A stretch of DNA of 64,000 nt from Zygaena filipendulae (lineage: Eukaryota; Arthropoda; Insecta; Lepidoptera; Zygaenidae). Where the stretch lies: contig OU015652.1 in the NCBI GenBank assembly GCA_907165275.2, positions 883,001 to 947,000 of the forward strand. The letters are read 5' to 3'. Under the pieces are notes generated by a model that was given only the letters and a program-made list of their open reading frames with translations, had not been told where the DNA came from and ran no database searches. Positions 21,799-32,400 of this stretch are shown here, in pieces. Position numbers and translations under genes: made by a program. Position 1 is the first letter of the stretch. Every line of letters begins with the position of its first letter.

Positions 21799-21961
21799 TC
21801 TCTATTTTCCTTGGTCACGGCATCACGCGTGAACGGCTGGACCAATTTAGCAATTTTTTTTTGTTGTGTTTGTTATTGTAAGGAGAAGAAGAATAAAATA
21901 AGTTTGGAGTTCCTGCTGGAATTCTGAAACTCACGCGGGTGAAACCCTCGGGCACAGCTAG
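21799..21961 (+). mobile_element. Helitron, GATGCCGTGACC subfamily
   Basis: Starts A|TCTCTATTTTCCTTGG, has the shared TGAACGGCTGGACCAATTT, and ends GGGCACAGCTAG. Convergent with the minus Helitron just left of it. Confidence 0.88.
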
Positions 21962-22283
21962 TATTAGTATAGATAGGGATTTAGAGGCACTGCTTTCAGG
22001 CATTAGCCCAGCAGTAATCAAGTACAGTGTAGGTATAATGCGAGTCAGTGATGAAATTGGCGAATAGGTATGTATGTATCAAAGTTATCTCTTGGCGGTA
22101 CTTTGGAAGCATATTGCTGTAAGGTGGAATGTAGGCAGTTCACAAAGGGTTCGCTCGGGTGCCGTCAATGGCTCTACCACTTCAGTGCTGCTGCCTTATG
22201 TTACGTGTAATCTTGGAATAGTTTCAGCGAACCCGCTGGTTTGCCGCGGTGCAAAGCTATGTTTTGTTTGATGAACGACGTTA
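21962..22283. other. Unique sequence, no gene seen
   Basis: A 65-codon frame at 22074-22271 has no start context or domain and is not called. Confidence 0.35.
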
Positions 22284-22360
22284 CTAGCTTTCCACCCGCG
22301 TGAATTTCAGGATCCCCTAGGATTTCGCTTTTCAAATACCTTCCTCACTGAAATCTCCAT
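22284..22360 (-). mobile_element. Helitron 3' end fragment
   Basis: CTAG at 22284-22287, then CTTTCCACCCGCGTGAATTTCAGGATCCC: one arm of the hairpin is lost and the body soon becomes unrecognisable. Confidence 0.65.
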
Positions 22361-22476
22361 ATTTTTTTTCATATAGAAAGGTCGTGGCAATTAAAAACAA
22401 TAAAAAAGAAATTAGTGTTAAATTAGCGTTCTCAAGTGATGCTGTGTCGTATGGGACGATTGGTTTTTGTTAATAA

Positions 22477-22667
22477 CTAGCTGTCCCCAGTGGTTTCACC
22501 CGCGGTAAATTCGGAGATCCCGCAGAAATTCCATGATAAAAAGTACCCTATATTATTTTTTATCTCTGACAGCATTTACCTACACATAATTTCATGGTGA
22601 TCGGTTGAATTGTTAAGGCGTAAATGCGTAGAAAACAAACAAACATTCGCATTTATAATATTAGTCA
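22477..22667 (-). mobile_element. Helitron
   Basis: Minus: CTAG at 22477-22480, TTTCACCCGCGG, AAAAAGTACCCTATAT, GTGATCGGTTGAATTG, and CGCATTTATAATATTAG at the 5' side. Confidence 0.88.
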
Positions 22668-22713
22668 GCATTACTATGGGTGGAAAACTAATACACTTTT
22701 GAGTTACAATATA

Positions 22714-22910
22714 TCCTTACTAATATTATAAATACGAAAGTGAGTTTGTTTGTTTATTTGTTTGTTATGCTTTCACGCCTTAACGGCTCAACTGATTATC
22801 ATAATATTTGTAATGGACGTTGACGTGTTAAGGACATAGAGTACTTTTTATACCGGAATTCCCGCGGGAACTCTGAAAATACTGCGGGTGAAACTGCGCG
22901 AAATAGCTGG
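22714..22910 (+). mobile_element. Helitron
   Basis: A|TCCTTACTAATATTATAAAT start, GTTTGTTTGTTATGC, CCCGCGGGAACTCTGAAAAT, end GCTGG (CTRR with G in place of A). It is the convergent partner of the minus copy 45 bases to its left. Confidence 0.87.
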
Positions 22911-23344
22911 TATATAAATAAAGTCCATTAATATAACTTCTTACCTAGTAATAGAACCTCCTTGCAAAGGGCCAGACAAAAAGTAACATAAATATTCTAA
23001 TTGCAGGATAACAAAAAACTCAGCACGCCCGTACGGTATCAAGCAACGATGTTAATAAAACGTTTACAAATTGTGAACATAAATTACTTTGAACATTATC
23101 AAGATGCCGGTTATCGTTAGGCGGGGAGGGGGTGCGCCGCAAACGGGCCCCGCGCGATGCTATCTGTGCGGTCGGCCCCCGAACGAAATAAATAAACTCG
23201 TAGTATGAAATTATAATTTTATTTGAATGCCGCCGCTGTACGGCTCCGCGTCGCGTCGCGGCTGTAATTGGCAAACGAACGCACTGCCCCGCGGCCGATT
23301 CCACTAACGAGTTTGAAACGCACCTTAAAATATTTCTACGCAAT
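22911..23344. other. CpG-rich patch in unique sequence
   Basis: 23118-23300 holds two GC/CpG-rich blocks (GGGTGCGCCGCAAACGGGCC and CCGCGTCGCGTCGCGGCTG) around an AT-rich centre. It is not matched elsewhere in the window. It could be a small CpG-rich regulatory element. No coding or splice support was found. Confidence 0.35.
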
Positions 23345-23672
23345 AATAGGGATGTTGACTACTATTGAAAATCAAAATTCTAATTAGTCCATCAATTAGA
23401 AAATAAAAAAAAACAATAGACACGTATTTTTTGCTTTTTTAAATAAATTAAAATATACAGAGATAAAGCGCATTAAAGTTTAGGATGAGGAGGTCGTGAC
23501 GTCACTAACCGCAAAACCGCCATACAAAATTGTGACGTCACGCGAAATTTCAACTCAATATATCGCCGTTATTTTTTGATTACGTAAAAAAAGAAAAAAT
23601 ACGTGTCCAATATTTTTTAATAATCCACAAGACGGATTAAAAAATAAAAATTTGTCAACATGCCCAGTATGT
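23345..23672 (+). mobile_element. CRE-carrying foldback MITE, copy 2
   Basis: AATAGGGATGTTGAC start and GTCAACATGCCCAG end, with TGACGTCA at 23497-23504 and 23533-23540. The spacer between the two sites is shortened compared with the 49.6-kb copy. A Helitron begins 8 bases after its right end. Confidence 0.9.
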
Positions 23673-23679
23673 AACATAA

Positions 23680-23847
23680 TCCTACTAATATTATAAATGT
23701 GAAAGTGTGGATGTTTGGAACTCAATCACGCAAAAACGGCTGAACGGATTTGGATGAAATTTGGCATGCACGCCGCATTTGGCTTTATCCCGGAATTCTT
23801 GCGGGAACTCCGAAATTACCGCGGGTGAAACCACAGGGCACAGCTAG
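23680..23847 (+). mobile_element. Helitron
   Basis: A|TCCTACTAATATTATAAATG start, CTGAACGGATTTGGATG, CCGCGGGTGAAACCACAGGGC hairpin region (one base off), end CAGCTAG. Confidence 0.92.
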
Positions 23848-23937
23848 TGAAAAATAAACATAACAAGTGGCATGCGCCCGCTTCGTATGTTATTTCATGA
23901 TACTTGTACTTTCATCCATCCTTTTCAAATGGTCGAA

Positions 23938-24075
23938 TCTCTTAGATATAAAAAATGAATTTCTGTTCGTTTGTCTTGCTAAAACTCGAGAATGGTTCGA
24001 CCGATTATCAGGAGAAGGTTTGTAATAAATAAAATTGGGAGTCCTCACGCGGTTGAAACCGCGGGGCACAGCTAG
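23938..24075 (+). mobile_element. Helitron, short subfamily
   Basis: A|TCTCTTAGATATAAAAAATG start, AATGGTTCGACCGATTATC, end CCGCGGGGCACAGCTAG. At 138 bp it is among the shortest intact copies here. Confidence 0.88.
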
Positions 24076-24231
24076 TTATAATATAAAAACAGAGCACTCC
24101 ATATTTCTGTCAATATGATGTTTATATCGTAAGTGGTTACTATTGCCCTTGGTTTATTACATATTGCTAATAACAGAATATTATCAAACTAATATCCATA
24201 CCACGTAGGTATGTACAAAATATACGTAATA

Positions 24232-24471
24232 CTAGCTTTCCCCCGCGATTTCATCCGCGGTAATTTTGGAGTTCTCGCGGAGGTTGCGGGATAAAAGTAC
24301 TCTATGTCCTTCAGTTCCCGAGAGAATTCCGGGATAAAAACTATCCTATCTTTTAAGTTGGGCCATATTATAAATGGTTGCAAAATTTTATCAAAATCCG
24401 TTCAGTAGTTTCGGAGTCCATCGCGGACAAACAACGTGACACCTGATTTATATATATTAGATTTTGTGAAC
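24232..24471 (-). mobile_element. Helitron, TATCCTATCTTTTAAG subfamily
   Basis: Minus: CTAG at 24232-24235, then two successive GAATTCC-type blocks, GGGCCATATTATAAATGG and the 5' end TCTAATATATATAAATC. It shares its 5' half with 40677-40938. Confidence 0.85.
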
Positions 24472-24811
24472 TAGAGAAGACGTAAAGATTTTATTTATCA
24501 GTTTTTACTAAATATGCAAATTTGTTCGTTGCACAGGCGGTAGTTATTTTTGGAATTACGCCTTCAAACCTGCCTGACCCTTTTTTATCTGATCTCTTTG
24601 AATACACGACGGCGGTATTTTACATTTATGTCCGTTTTCACAACGCTGTTCAAAATTTCGGTAATAATAGAACAAAACAACCAGAAATAGAATAAGAATT
24701 ATCTTAAATGTTTATGTTAGGTATATTAACGTTGAAGAGAATTGTTTATTTCCCTTTTTTATCTGTTTTTTTTTTATTATGAATTTAAAAATACACTGTT
24801 TAAATGAAAAA

Positions 24812-24833
24812 TCTGTTTTTATTTCAGGTAAGT
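24812..24833 (+). promoter_or_regulatory. Candidate recursive splice site (ratchet point)
   Basis: A polypyrimidine tract (TCTGTTTTTATTTC) ends in CAG that is followed at once by GTAAGT, so a 3' and a 5' splice site are fused with no exon between. In Drosophila this arrangement subdivides long introns. Other T-rich tracts lie just upstream (24748-24776). It would imply a + strand host intron spanning this point. A chance match cannot be excluded. Confidence 0.45.
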
Positions 24834-25026
24834 TTATTCGGTGACCGGAGAGTTTGAGTAAGACAGTATTTTACTAAACATTTTTCCGTAAAATGTGTGT
24901 TAGCCGTCCGAAGAACGAGTGTGCAAAAAGAGAACGGGTGTTTCTGTTTTAGAATTCCTACGCTTTACCGTTGCCAAGTTGTTGGGCAAAGCGTTTGGAT
25001 TCTAAAACTGAATAACCCGGATTATG

Positions 25027-25092
25027 CTACGTGGGTGCTACGCCGCCGCTACGCCTCAGAAGCGGTTCTACGTGCCGTCTACGGCGCTACGG
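25027..25092. repeat. CTACG motif cluster
   Basis: CTACG begins at 25027, 25038, 25049, 25068, 25079 and 25087: spacings 11, 11, 19, 11, 8. It is a GC-rich island in AT-rich DNA. Meaning unknown: degenerate minisatellite or phased binding sites. Confidence 0.6.
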
Positions 25093-26023
25093 TATGTGGG
25101 ACGTATTTTAATGTGCGTATTACCGTGGTGATTTGTTGAGAATATTCGAGATGCCTTGGGATGAGGAATTCTTAGGGCAGGGATTCACAGAAAAACGTCT
25201 GAATCTTGATAATTATCTTTGCCTTATTCTAAAGTAGGTAGGTATAGGGAATAAAAACCAAAAAATAAAAAATCATTTTTCACTTTTACTCCTTTCGGCT
25301 TTTAGGGATCCATGCCTAATAGTTAAAACGGGACCCTAGATGGTACGGAACCCTTCGTGCGCGAGTCCGACTCACACTGTGATGATATCATTGTAAAAAG
25401 TAGGTATCTATTGCTAAAATCAAAATTCCGATTAAGTATTAAAATTATTCCTCAAATTTGCTAAGCCAAATTTTAATTACTTATCTAATTAATTCATTGC
25501 GAGAAAAAAGTTAGTACTGTACCTACTCGCGGACCATTTAGCGGAGAAGTTTCCAGCTACAGCGGACTAAGTTATTATCCTACTACTTCAGTATTGGCTA
25601 CGGTAATGTATCTTGTTCTAAGTAAGCGATAAAGTTAGCAACAATACGCTATGTAAAGAACTTTTCTCATCAAACGTTTTCTTCAATAATAATTAATCTC
25701 CAAAGATATATTTTAAGAAACAGACGTGCTTTATTTATAGTTAAAAAAAAGACGAGCGAATATTAGACTTTGAAATAGGGACTTTCAAATTTTGTATGAA
25801 TAATCCTCCAAACATATGTTACAATATCATAAATAAGAGATGATAATAATTGTTGATTTTATTCTAATTTATCAAAGTTTATACTACCCTGATGATAAAA
25901 AGCAGCTTTTTTGATGTTTATTCCTAAAACTACGAAATAGGTTCTAATATACCGAGTATTTCACTGATACTTTCAGAAACATATTATAATAAAATAAAAA
26001 TTCACTAACCACTCAGTGCCATC

Positions 26024-26138
26024 TGGTCTCAAACTAAGCAGACCCAGCAGTTCCAAAGACAAGAAATGATGATAGCTAGTATAATATAAGAATTATGTCA
26101 ATTGTTTGGTACCCATCGTTCTGCTTAGTTTGGGACCA
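26024..26138. repeat. Inverted repeat, 19-bp arms
   Basis: TGGTCTCAAACTAAGCAGA (26024-26042) and TCTGCTTAGTTTGGGACCA (26120-26138) are complementary except at one base. The spacer is 77 bp. It may be a relic of a foldback element. Confidence 0.7.
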
Positions 26139-26217
26139 AGTACCAATGTGTGACAATATAAAAACAATATTTATCCAATAAAAATACTATTTACATAGTA
26201 ATTATTATCCTACTACT

Positions 26218-26388
26218 ATTATAAACGCGAAAGTTTGTGAGTATGGATGGATGTTTGTTACTCTTTCACGCAAAAACTACTGGATGGATTTAAATGAAAC
26301 TTTACAATAACACATAGGGTACTTTTTATCCCGGAATTCCCGCGGGAACTCTGAAATTAACGTAAGTGAAACCGCGGGGCACAGCTAG
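26218..26388 (+). mobile_element. Helitron
   Basis: A|TCCTACTACTATTATAAACG start, GGATGGATGTTTGTTAC, GGAATTCCCGCGGGAACTC, end GCACAGCTAG followed by T. Confidence 0.92.
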
Positions 26389-27144
26389 TTGATAATAATA
26401 TATTTGTTCACGTATTATCACTAAACCGTATGGATTTTGAAAGCTTAGACCGAATAATATACTTAGAGATATAAAAGAAAGATACACAACATTTTTGCTA
26501 AATGCATCAGCATCTAGCTGCATTAAGTGCACTGTACACACTAACAAGCCGGAATACGTTAGCTGCATTGGGAGAAGTTTTAGACTTCTCTTTGTATTTC
26601 CATCTCTATCTTTCTCTGTTTGCACTTCAAAGGATTACGGAGATGCAGACGCGGCAACTAAATGAGTTAGGAACTTTTGAAAGAGAATAATGAGCTTTAA
26701 AAAAATGTGGCGAATATAGAAATAATTAAAAAAACAAATATAAACAAATATAATACAAAATTATAAGCTGAATACATAATGCTACGTATTTGAAATTTTT
26801 GGCTATACGTAGGTATATGTCTTTGGTCCGTATATTTGAACTACTGAACAGATTTGAATAAAACTTGGCACATAGTTGACATTTAGAATACTTTTTATCA
26901 CAGTAAATCGAAGAGACTTCCCGAGGAATCCTGAAATTCTCACGGTTCAAATATCATAGTTCATACTATTTTCAACGACAATTCAAGACTACTTCTAGGT
27001 CATGAACCTTTTAGTGAGCGGTTTTATAAAAGTTTTCGAGTGTAATCGAGTAGAAGTTTAATGCATTTAAATGTGCTTCAAAGCTGTGCAGCGCTGAAAT
27101 TTTCAATTTCGAGTAGGTATATCGTTTGTGAGCCACGTTAATAC
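26389..27144. other. Unique sequence with decayed Helitron relic
   Basis: 26860-26945 (AACTTGGCACATAG.. TTCCCGAGGAATCCTGAAATT) is an old Helitron remnant. The rest is AT-rich with no supported gene. Confidence 0.4.
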
Positions 27145-27260
27145 TAAAATCCCTACTATGATGCGAATTTGAGTTTATTTGTTTGTTACGCTTTCACATC
27201 TTAACGGCTTAAGCGATCAACGTGAAATTTTGCTCGCATATTGTCAGGGGTTCATAGGGT
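27145..27260 (+). mobile_element. Helitron 5' fragment
   Basis: ATGCGAATTTGAGTTTATTT through GATCAACGTGAAATTTTGC and GTCAGGGGTTCATAGGGT, then unrelated sequence: the 3' end is missing. Confidence 0.7.
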
Positions 27261-27364
27261 GTAGTTGTCTAGGGACTATCTTCTGCTTCTAAAGTTGTAT
27301 TTGCATTAAGCGATATTTTATAAGATCTAAAACTGTTTTGACTTTGCAAGCGATAATAATACTT

Positions 27365-27637
27365 GACGACCCGATTGGCGCAATGGTCACCATGCCTGCC
27401 CGCTAATCAAGAGATTCCGGGTTCGATTCCCGGTGGGGGTGGACTTTGTGTGATGAACACAGGGTTCCATTTTCCAGTCTGGGTGTGTATATATATATCT
27501 ATAGTATAATATATATGTAATAATATGTGTAGTATATACCACGTTTGGTTGGTTTCCACGACACAAGCTTATAGCTTAGTGTGGGATCGAGTAGAACTGT
27601 GTGTTGTGAAGTGGATTATTATTATTATTATTATTAT
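27365..27637 (+). mobile_element. tRNA-derived SINE, copy 5 (intact, with TSD)
   Basis: Consensus-like A box and B box, complete body and a clean (ATT)n tail. ATACTT flanks both ends (27359-27364, 27636-27641), the target-site duplication expected of LINE-driven retroposition. It is the best reference copy of the family in the window. Confidence 0.95.
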
Positions 27638-27765
27638 ACTTTCTTTTGGTTTGACAGACTATAAACGTCTATATTATGTAGTGATACATTTTCAACTCAT
27701 TACCCTCTTTCCGACTAACGGGTTTTGTGTTCTTTATAAAATAAATTGGTAAAACCTTGAATAAT

Positions 27766-28080
27766 ATCTAGTCTAGTCAGACAAATAAATAAAATTGAAG
27801 TGTCTCTATTTGTAATTTCAAATTAACAGACTTTCACTAAGTGCATACGAAAGTATGTACGGTACTAAAGTCAAAAGTTTAAAAAAATTTCTCTGTCTGT
27901 TAGTCTGTCTATCTGTTTGTCCCGGGTAATCAATGAAACGGCTGGACCGATTTTATCGGGACTTTCACTGCCAGATAGCTGATGTTGTAAGGAGTAACTA
28001 AGGCTACTTTTATTTTAGAAAAAGTTAGTTCCTGCGGGAATTCTGAAACTCACGCGGGCGAAACCGCGGAGCACAGCTAG
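27766..28080 (+). mobile_element. Helitron, AAATTGAAGTGTCT subfamily
   Basis: A|TCTAGTCTAGTC start, AAATAAAATTGAAGTGTCTC, CTGTCTGTTAGTCTGTC, hairpin GCGGGCGAAACCGCGG, CAGCTAG at 28080. Relatives at 36676 and 41787. Confidence 0.92.
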
Positions 28081-28082
28081 TA

Positions 28083-28291
28083 TCACTACATAGTATAAAA
28101 CAGAGTCGCTTTCTCTGTCCCTATATTCCTATGTATGCATCTTTTAAACTACGCAACGGATTTTGGGATTTTGATGCGGTTGTCACCAATAGATAGAGTG
28201 ATTCATGAGGAAGGTTTATAACTATATTTTATCCTGGAATTCCCGCAGGAAATCCAAAATTACCGCGGGTGAAACCACGTGGGCCAGCTAG
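28083..28291 (+). mobile_element. Helitron, TCACTACATAG subfamily
   Basis: Starts two bases after the previous CTAG (CTAG-TA-TCACTACATAG). Ends GGGCCAGCTAG. The pair forms a head-to-tail array. Confidence 0.92.
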
Positions 28292-28702
28292 TTAAAAATA
28301 AAACAGTAAAGATCCGTTCATGTTTCCTAGCGCATCTCACTTTTCTTAACGTATAGGTATTCGTTCTATTTGCAATCTAGGAAAGCGTTCCACTGGAAAA
28401 ATAGAAAACAATTATATTGTGAACATTCCCACTTTATGAACTTGTTGAAACAAACTCGCTTCATGAGATCCATTCGTATTTTACTCGCTGTTTCCGTTCC
28501 GAGACGCCTTTGTGCTCCCGTTCGGATCCAGCTGTTATTCAATACACACAATTTTATTGTTACCCCCCTATAAGAACTTAATAATAAAAATTTTATAGAG
28601 AAACATTCAGTTCGAATAACAAAGAATGAAATTTTGAACCGGTTTGATTGAAGTATGATTATTTCACGCGTATAAAAATATTAACGTAAACGTAACATTC
28701 AC
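28292..28702. other. Unique sequence
   Basis: Short open frames on both strands overlap the same bases (28366-28573). None has a recognisable domain, so no gene is called. Confidence 0.35.
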
Positions 28703-28772
28703 TTTAGGCAAACCCGCGGTTTTGCTCGCGAGAGGTTCGGAATTGCCGCAGGAACTCCAAAGTATACGTAAG

Positions 28773-28777
28773 TATAT
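28773..28777. repeat. Target-site duplication, left
   Basis: TATAT, identical to 35780-35784. Five bases is the usual duplication size for BEL/Pao. Confidence 0.9.
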
Positions 28778-29219
28778 TGGTGCGGTATGGCAGAACCCAG
28801 AGCAAACTGGCCTGCTTGTATTCCTTGCCTTGGAGCCGATAAGAATCCCCAGAAACCCAGTAAAAGGGTACATTGACGAAATGAAAGGAGAAAGAAAGGA
28901 GTAAGGACTCACCGACCGGACGAAACACGGAGTGTGACAGTCTTGGGTGCACCCGTTTTCTTTGACCACACTTCCACACGACAATATCACTCTGAGGAGT
29001 ACTTAGATCGTCCAATTAATGGAATCAGCACCAGTTTTCTAGTCCTTTTCACCGAGAACCAAGCGACGACGTGCGGCTCAAACGTTCGCGGCGGCCATAA
29101 CGTTTTCTTGTTCCTTATTCGCGCATCGACAAGAGCGCGTAGGCCGGTCGGTGCGCGGTAATTTTGAATTGGGACTTTGGAATAGATTTATGTATGAATA
29201 GGGAAGGGATGCCGCAACA
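28778..29219 (-). repeat. BEL/Pao 3' LTR
   Basis: 442 bp, reading TGTTGCGGCATCCC to ATACCGCACCA on the minus strand. No difference from the other LTR was found when compared line by line. Confidence 0.97.
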
Positions 29220-29231
29220 TACCCCCCACTT
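29220..29231 (-). promoter_or_regulatory. Polypurine tract
   Basis: Minus strand AAGTGGGGGGTA directly before the 3' LTR, the primer for plus-strand DNA synthesis in reverse transcription. Confidence 0.85.
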
Positions 29232-29461
29232 GGAATTCACAAGGATTCCAAACACGGTAAATAATTGGCTGTGCTCAAATTACAACACTAGACGTTTACA
29301 AACTTAAATACAAACTTAATTCAAAACCATAGTTAGATAATATGGACTTAACTATGATTTCCAATATGGTAACAATATATTTTTTTTTTATAGTTTATAA
29401 GAACTTAATACTAGAATACTTACCTAATATAACAAGAGGTAAAGACTTACATTTTACTAAT

Positions 29462-32400
29462 TTACATTGGCATAGGACAAATTTTTACGACAGGACGACG
29501 AAAAATGTTGCCACTTGCTGTTTTTACTGACACTACTCTAACAACGTTATCTTGTCCAGGGTGCAACTGGACTATCTTGCCTACTCTCCATGATAATGGT
29601 GGAAGATTGGACTCCACTAGAATTACCAGATCATTTACTTTCACATTGGCTGTATTTTTGAACCACTTGTTTCTTTGTTGGAGGGTGTACAAATAGTCAT
29701 CCTGCCATATACGCCAAAAGGTTTGAGTCATTTTACGAAGCAATTGCCAGCGCGAGCGAGAACAGGACGGCATATCTTCCAAAGGAACTTCAGGGAGACC
29801 AACGAGGGGACCTCCAACCAAGAAATGACCTGGTGTTAGTACATCTATCTCGTCTGGATCGGCAGAAATTGCACAAATAGGTCTAGAATTTAAGACAGCT
29901 TCTATTTTCGCAAGTATTGTAAACATTTCTTCTAAAGTCAAGACTTGTGAACCAACCACTCGCTTCAAGTGGTATTTGGTCGACTTAATCCCACTTTCGA
30001 ATATCCCACCAAAATGAGGGGCACCGGGTGGATTGAATTCCCAAATGATTTGTCTAGCAGCTAGTCCGTCCGCTATGTTCGATTGATTTTCAGAGAATAG
30101 TTTATACATTTCATTCAAATATCGATTGGAACCGACAAAGTTAGTACCGCAATCGGTGATAATTTTGTGACAAATATTACGTCTTGAGACAAATCGATCA
30201 AGCGCGGCGAGAAAGGCTTCGGCACTAAGCTCGGTCACTACTTCTAAATGTATAGCTTTAACACTTAAACAAATGAATAGGCATATCCAAGCCTTGTACG
30301 TGCGCGCATTTCTACGTCTGCTTTCTTTAAGGATGAAAGGGCCACCGAAATCAATACCAGTGGTGTGAAAACATCTACCCGACTGAAACCTTGAAATGGG
30401 GAGATCACCCATTAAAGGCTGATATGGAATAGGTTTTGATTTAAAACAGATTACGCATCTCGAAATGCGAGAACGAATTAATAGTCGCAAACCTAATATC
30501 CAAAATTTTCGATAAATTAGAGATTGCAAAGTGCGAGGACCGCAATGTAAATATTTCACGTGACTACTGTCAACAATTAATTGTGACAGTGCGGATGATT
30601 TAGGCAAAAGCATCGGGTGCTTTGCTGCATGTGGCAAATTTGAATGACGAATCCGACCCCCCACTCGCAAGATACCTACCTCATCGATGTGCGGGTTTAG
30701 TTTTTGGATCGACTTTATACAACGTAAACCTTCTTTGACGAGTTGCAATTCTCGTGCAAAATATTCCTGTTGAGTGTGCTTAACTAACAATTCTAACGCA
30801 CATTCCATTTCAGGGAATGAGAGCGGTGATAAATTACGGTTTTCCTTTTTCACCTTAGCATTTCTTACAAATCTCATACACCAGGCTACTACTCTTTGGA
30901 GTTTAGCGAGAGAAGAGTATTTTGAAGTCAAGTTCTTGAGAACATCATCGGATTTCGTGCTAACTAGACACTCCGACGGTGGTGATTTCAATTCTGGCAA
31001 CTCTTGCCTTGGGACCAGAACCCGTTGCGTTGGCCACAATGAAGGAAATTGATTGAGCCAGGCGGGACCAGTCCACCAGAGATTATGAGTTCCGAGTACC
31101 TCACATGTTGTGCCTCGGCTACAACAATCCGCGGGGTTATCTAGCGTCGAAACATGATACCACAAATCAGGCTTGACCATATCGGTAATTTGTACGACTC
31201 GATTAGCCACAAACATTTTAAGAAGATGAGGGGGTGTATTTAACCACGACAATACAGTACTACTATCTGTGAAGGCTTTAACCGAATCTATTTTCAATTT
31301 TGACTTAAGAAGTTCGTACATGTGATTCAGCACTCGGGCTAACAAACCGGCAGCGCACAACTCCAGTCGATTTACTGTTAAAGGTTTTATTGGGGCAATT
31401 TTAGATTTACCTATGAGCAAACTAGTGGCAGTGCCCGTAGTGGTTACGGCGCATAGGTAAACGCAACAACCATATCCCTTTGAACTGCCATCACAGAATC
31501 CAACCAGATGGGTCTCTGTTGATTCAGGAGGGAGAACTAACCGTGGTAATTTAATAGATTGCAAATCCGATAAATTTGCCGCTAGAAGGTGCCATTGCTT
31601 GGCCAGATGACACGGAATAGGCTCATCCCAGGATAATTCTAATCGCCACATCTCCTGTAGCAACACCTTAGCAGAGAAAATAACCGGACAAATCCAACCG
31701 AGTGGATCAAAAATTCTCGCTATAATTGACAGAATGGCTCTTTTAGTGTATTCGACCTTGAAGTCGTTAGAAAAGGAATAAGAAAAATTATCGGAACAGG
31801 GGTCCCACTTAATTCCTAATATTTTTAAAGTGAGTTCGCTGTTCGGCTCACTGAACAATTTTGGAGATTGATAGTGCTCTGATGGAATATCAGACAGAAG
31901 ACCTGGATGATTACTGCTCCATTTCCGGAGATCGAATTTACCCAACTTCAATAAGGCTATCAGATCATTCTTCAGAGTTTTAGCAGCTTCTAAAGTGGAG
32001 GCTCCTGTAGTCACGTCATCCATGAACGTCTCTTCACGAAGGACTTGGGCGGCTTGAGGAAACTGCGAATTATAATCGTCAGCGAGTTGATGCAAGGTTC
32101 TAATTGCCAGATAAGGAGAACTGCTGACGCCGTACGTTACGGTGTTCAGCTCATATTCTTTGAGCGGGAAGCCGGGCGCATCGCGCCATAAAATATGCTG
32201 GTATGACCTATCTTCAGGTCGAATAAGTATCTGTCTATACATTTTACATATATCGGCAGTGAAGACAATTACGTGAAGGCGAAACTTAGTGACCAAGTCG
32301 ACTATGTCTATCTGAAGTTTCGGACCTACGTGAACAATGTCGTTCAAAGACTTCCGGTTGGTTGTAGGACAGCTAGCGTCGAATACAACCCGTAAGCGAG

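Larger units (their letters stand above)
24472..26023. other. Unique sequence containing a candidate recursive splice site
   Basis: Apart from the splice-like element at 24812-24833 and a CTACG motif cluster at 25027-25092 this is AT-rich single-copy DNA. An 80-codon frame (24897-25139) starts at GTG and lacks ATG, so it is not called. Confidence 0.4.

Noticed and set aside
24897..25139. 80-codon frame downstream of the splice-like site as an exon
   Set aside because: Opens at GTG without ATG and is not needed by the recursive-site model. The end is the CTACG array.
28704..29161. Open frames within the LTRs
   Set aside because: They appear in both LTR copies on both strands and show no protein features. 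LTRs are regulatory.
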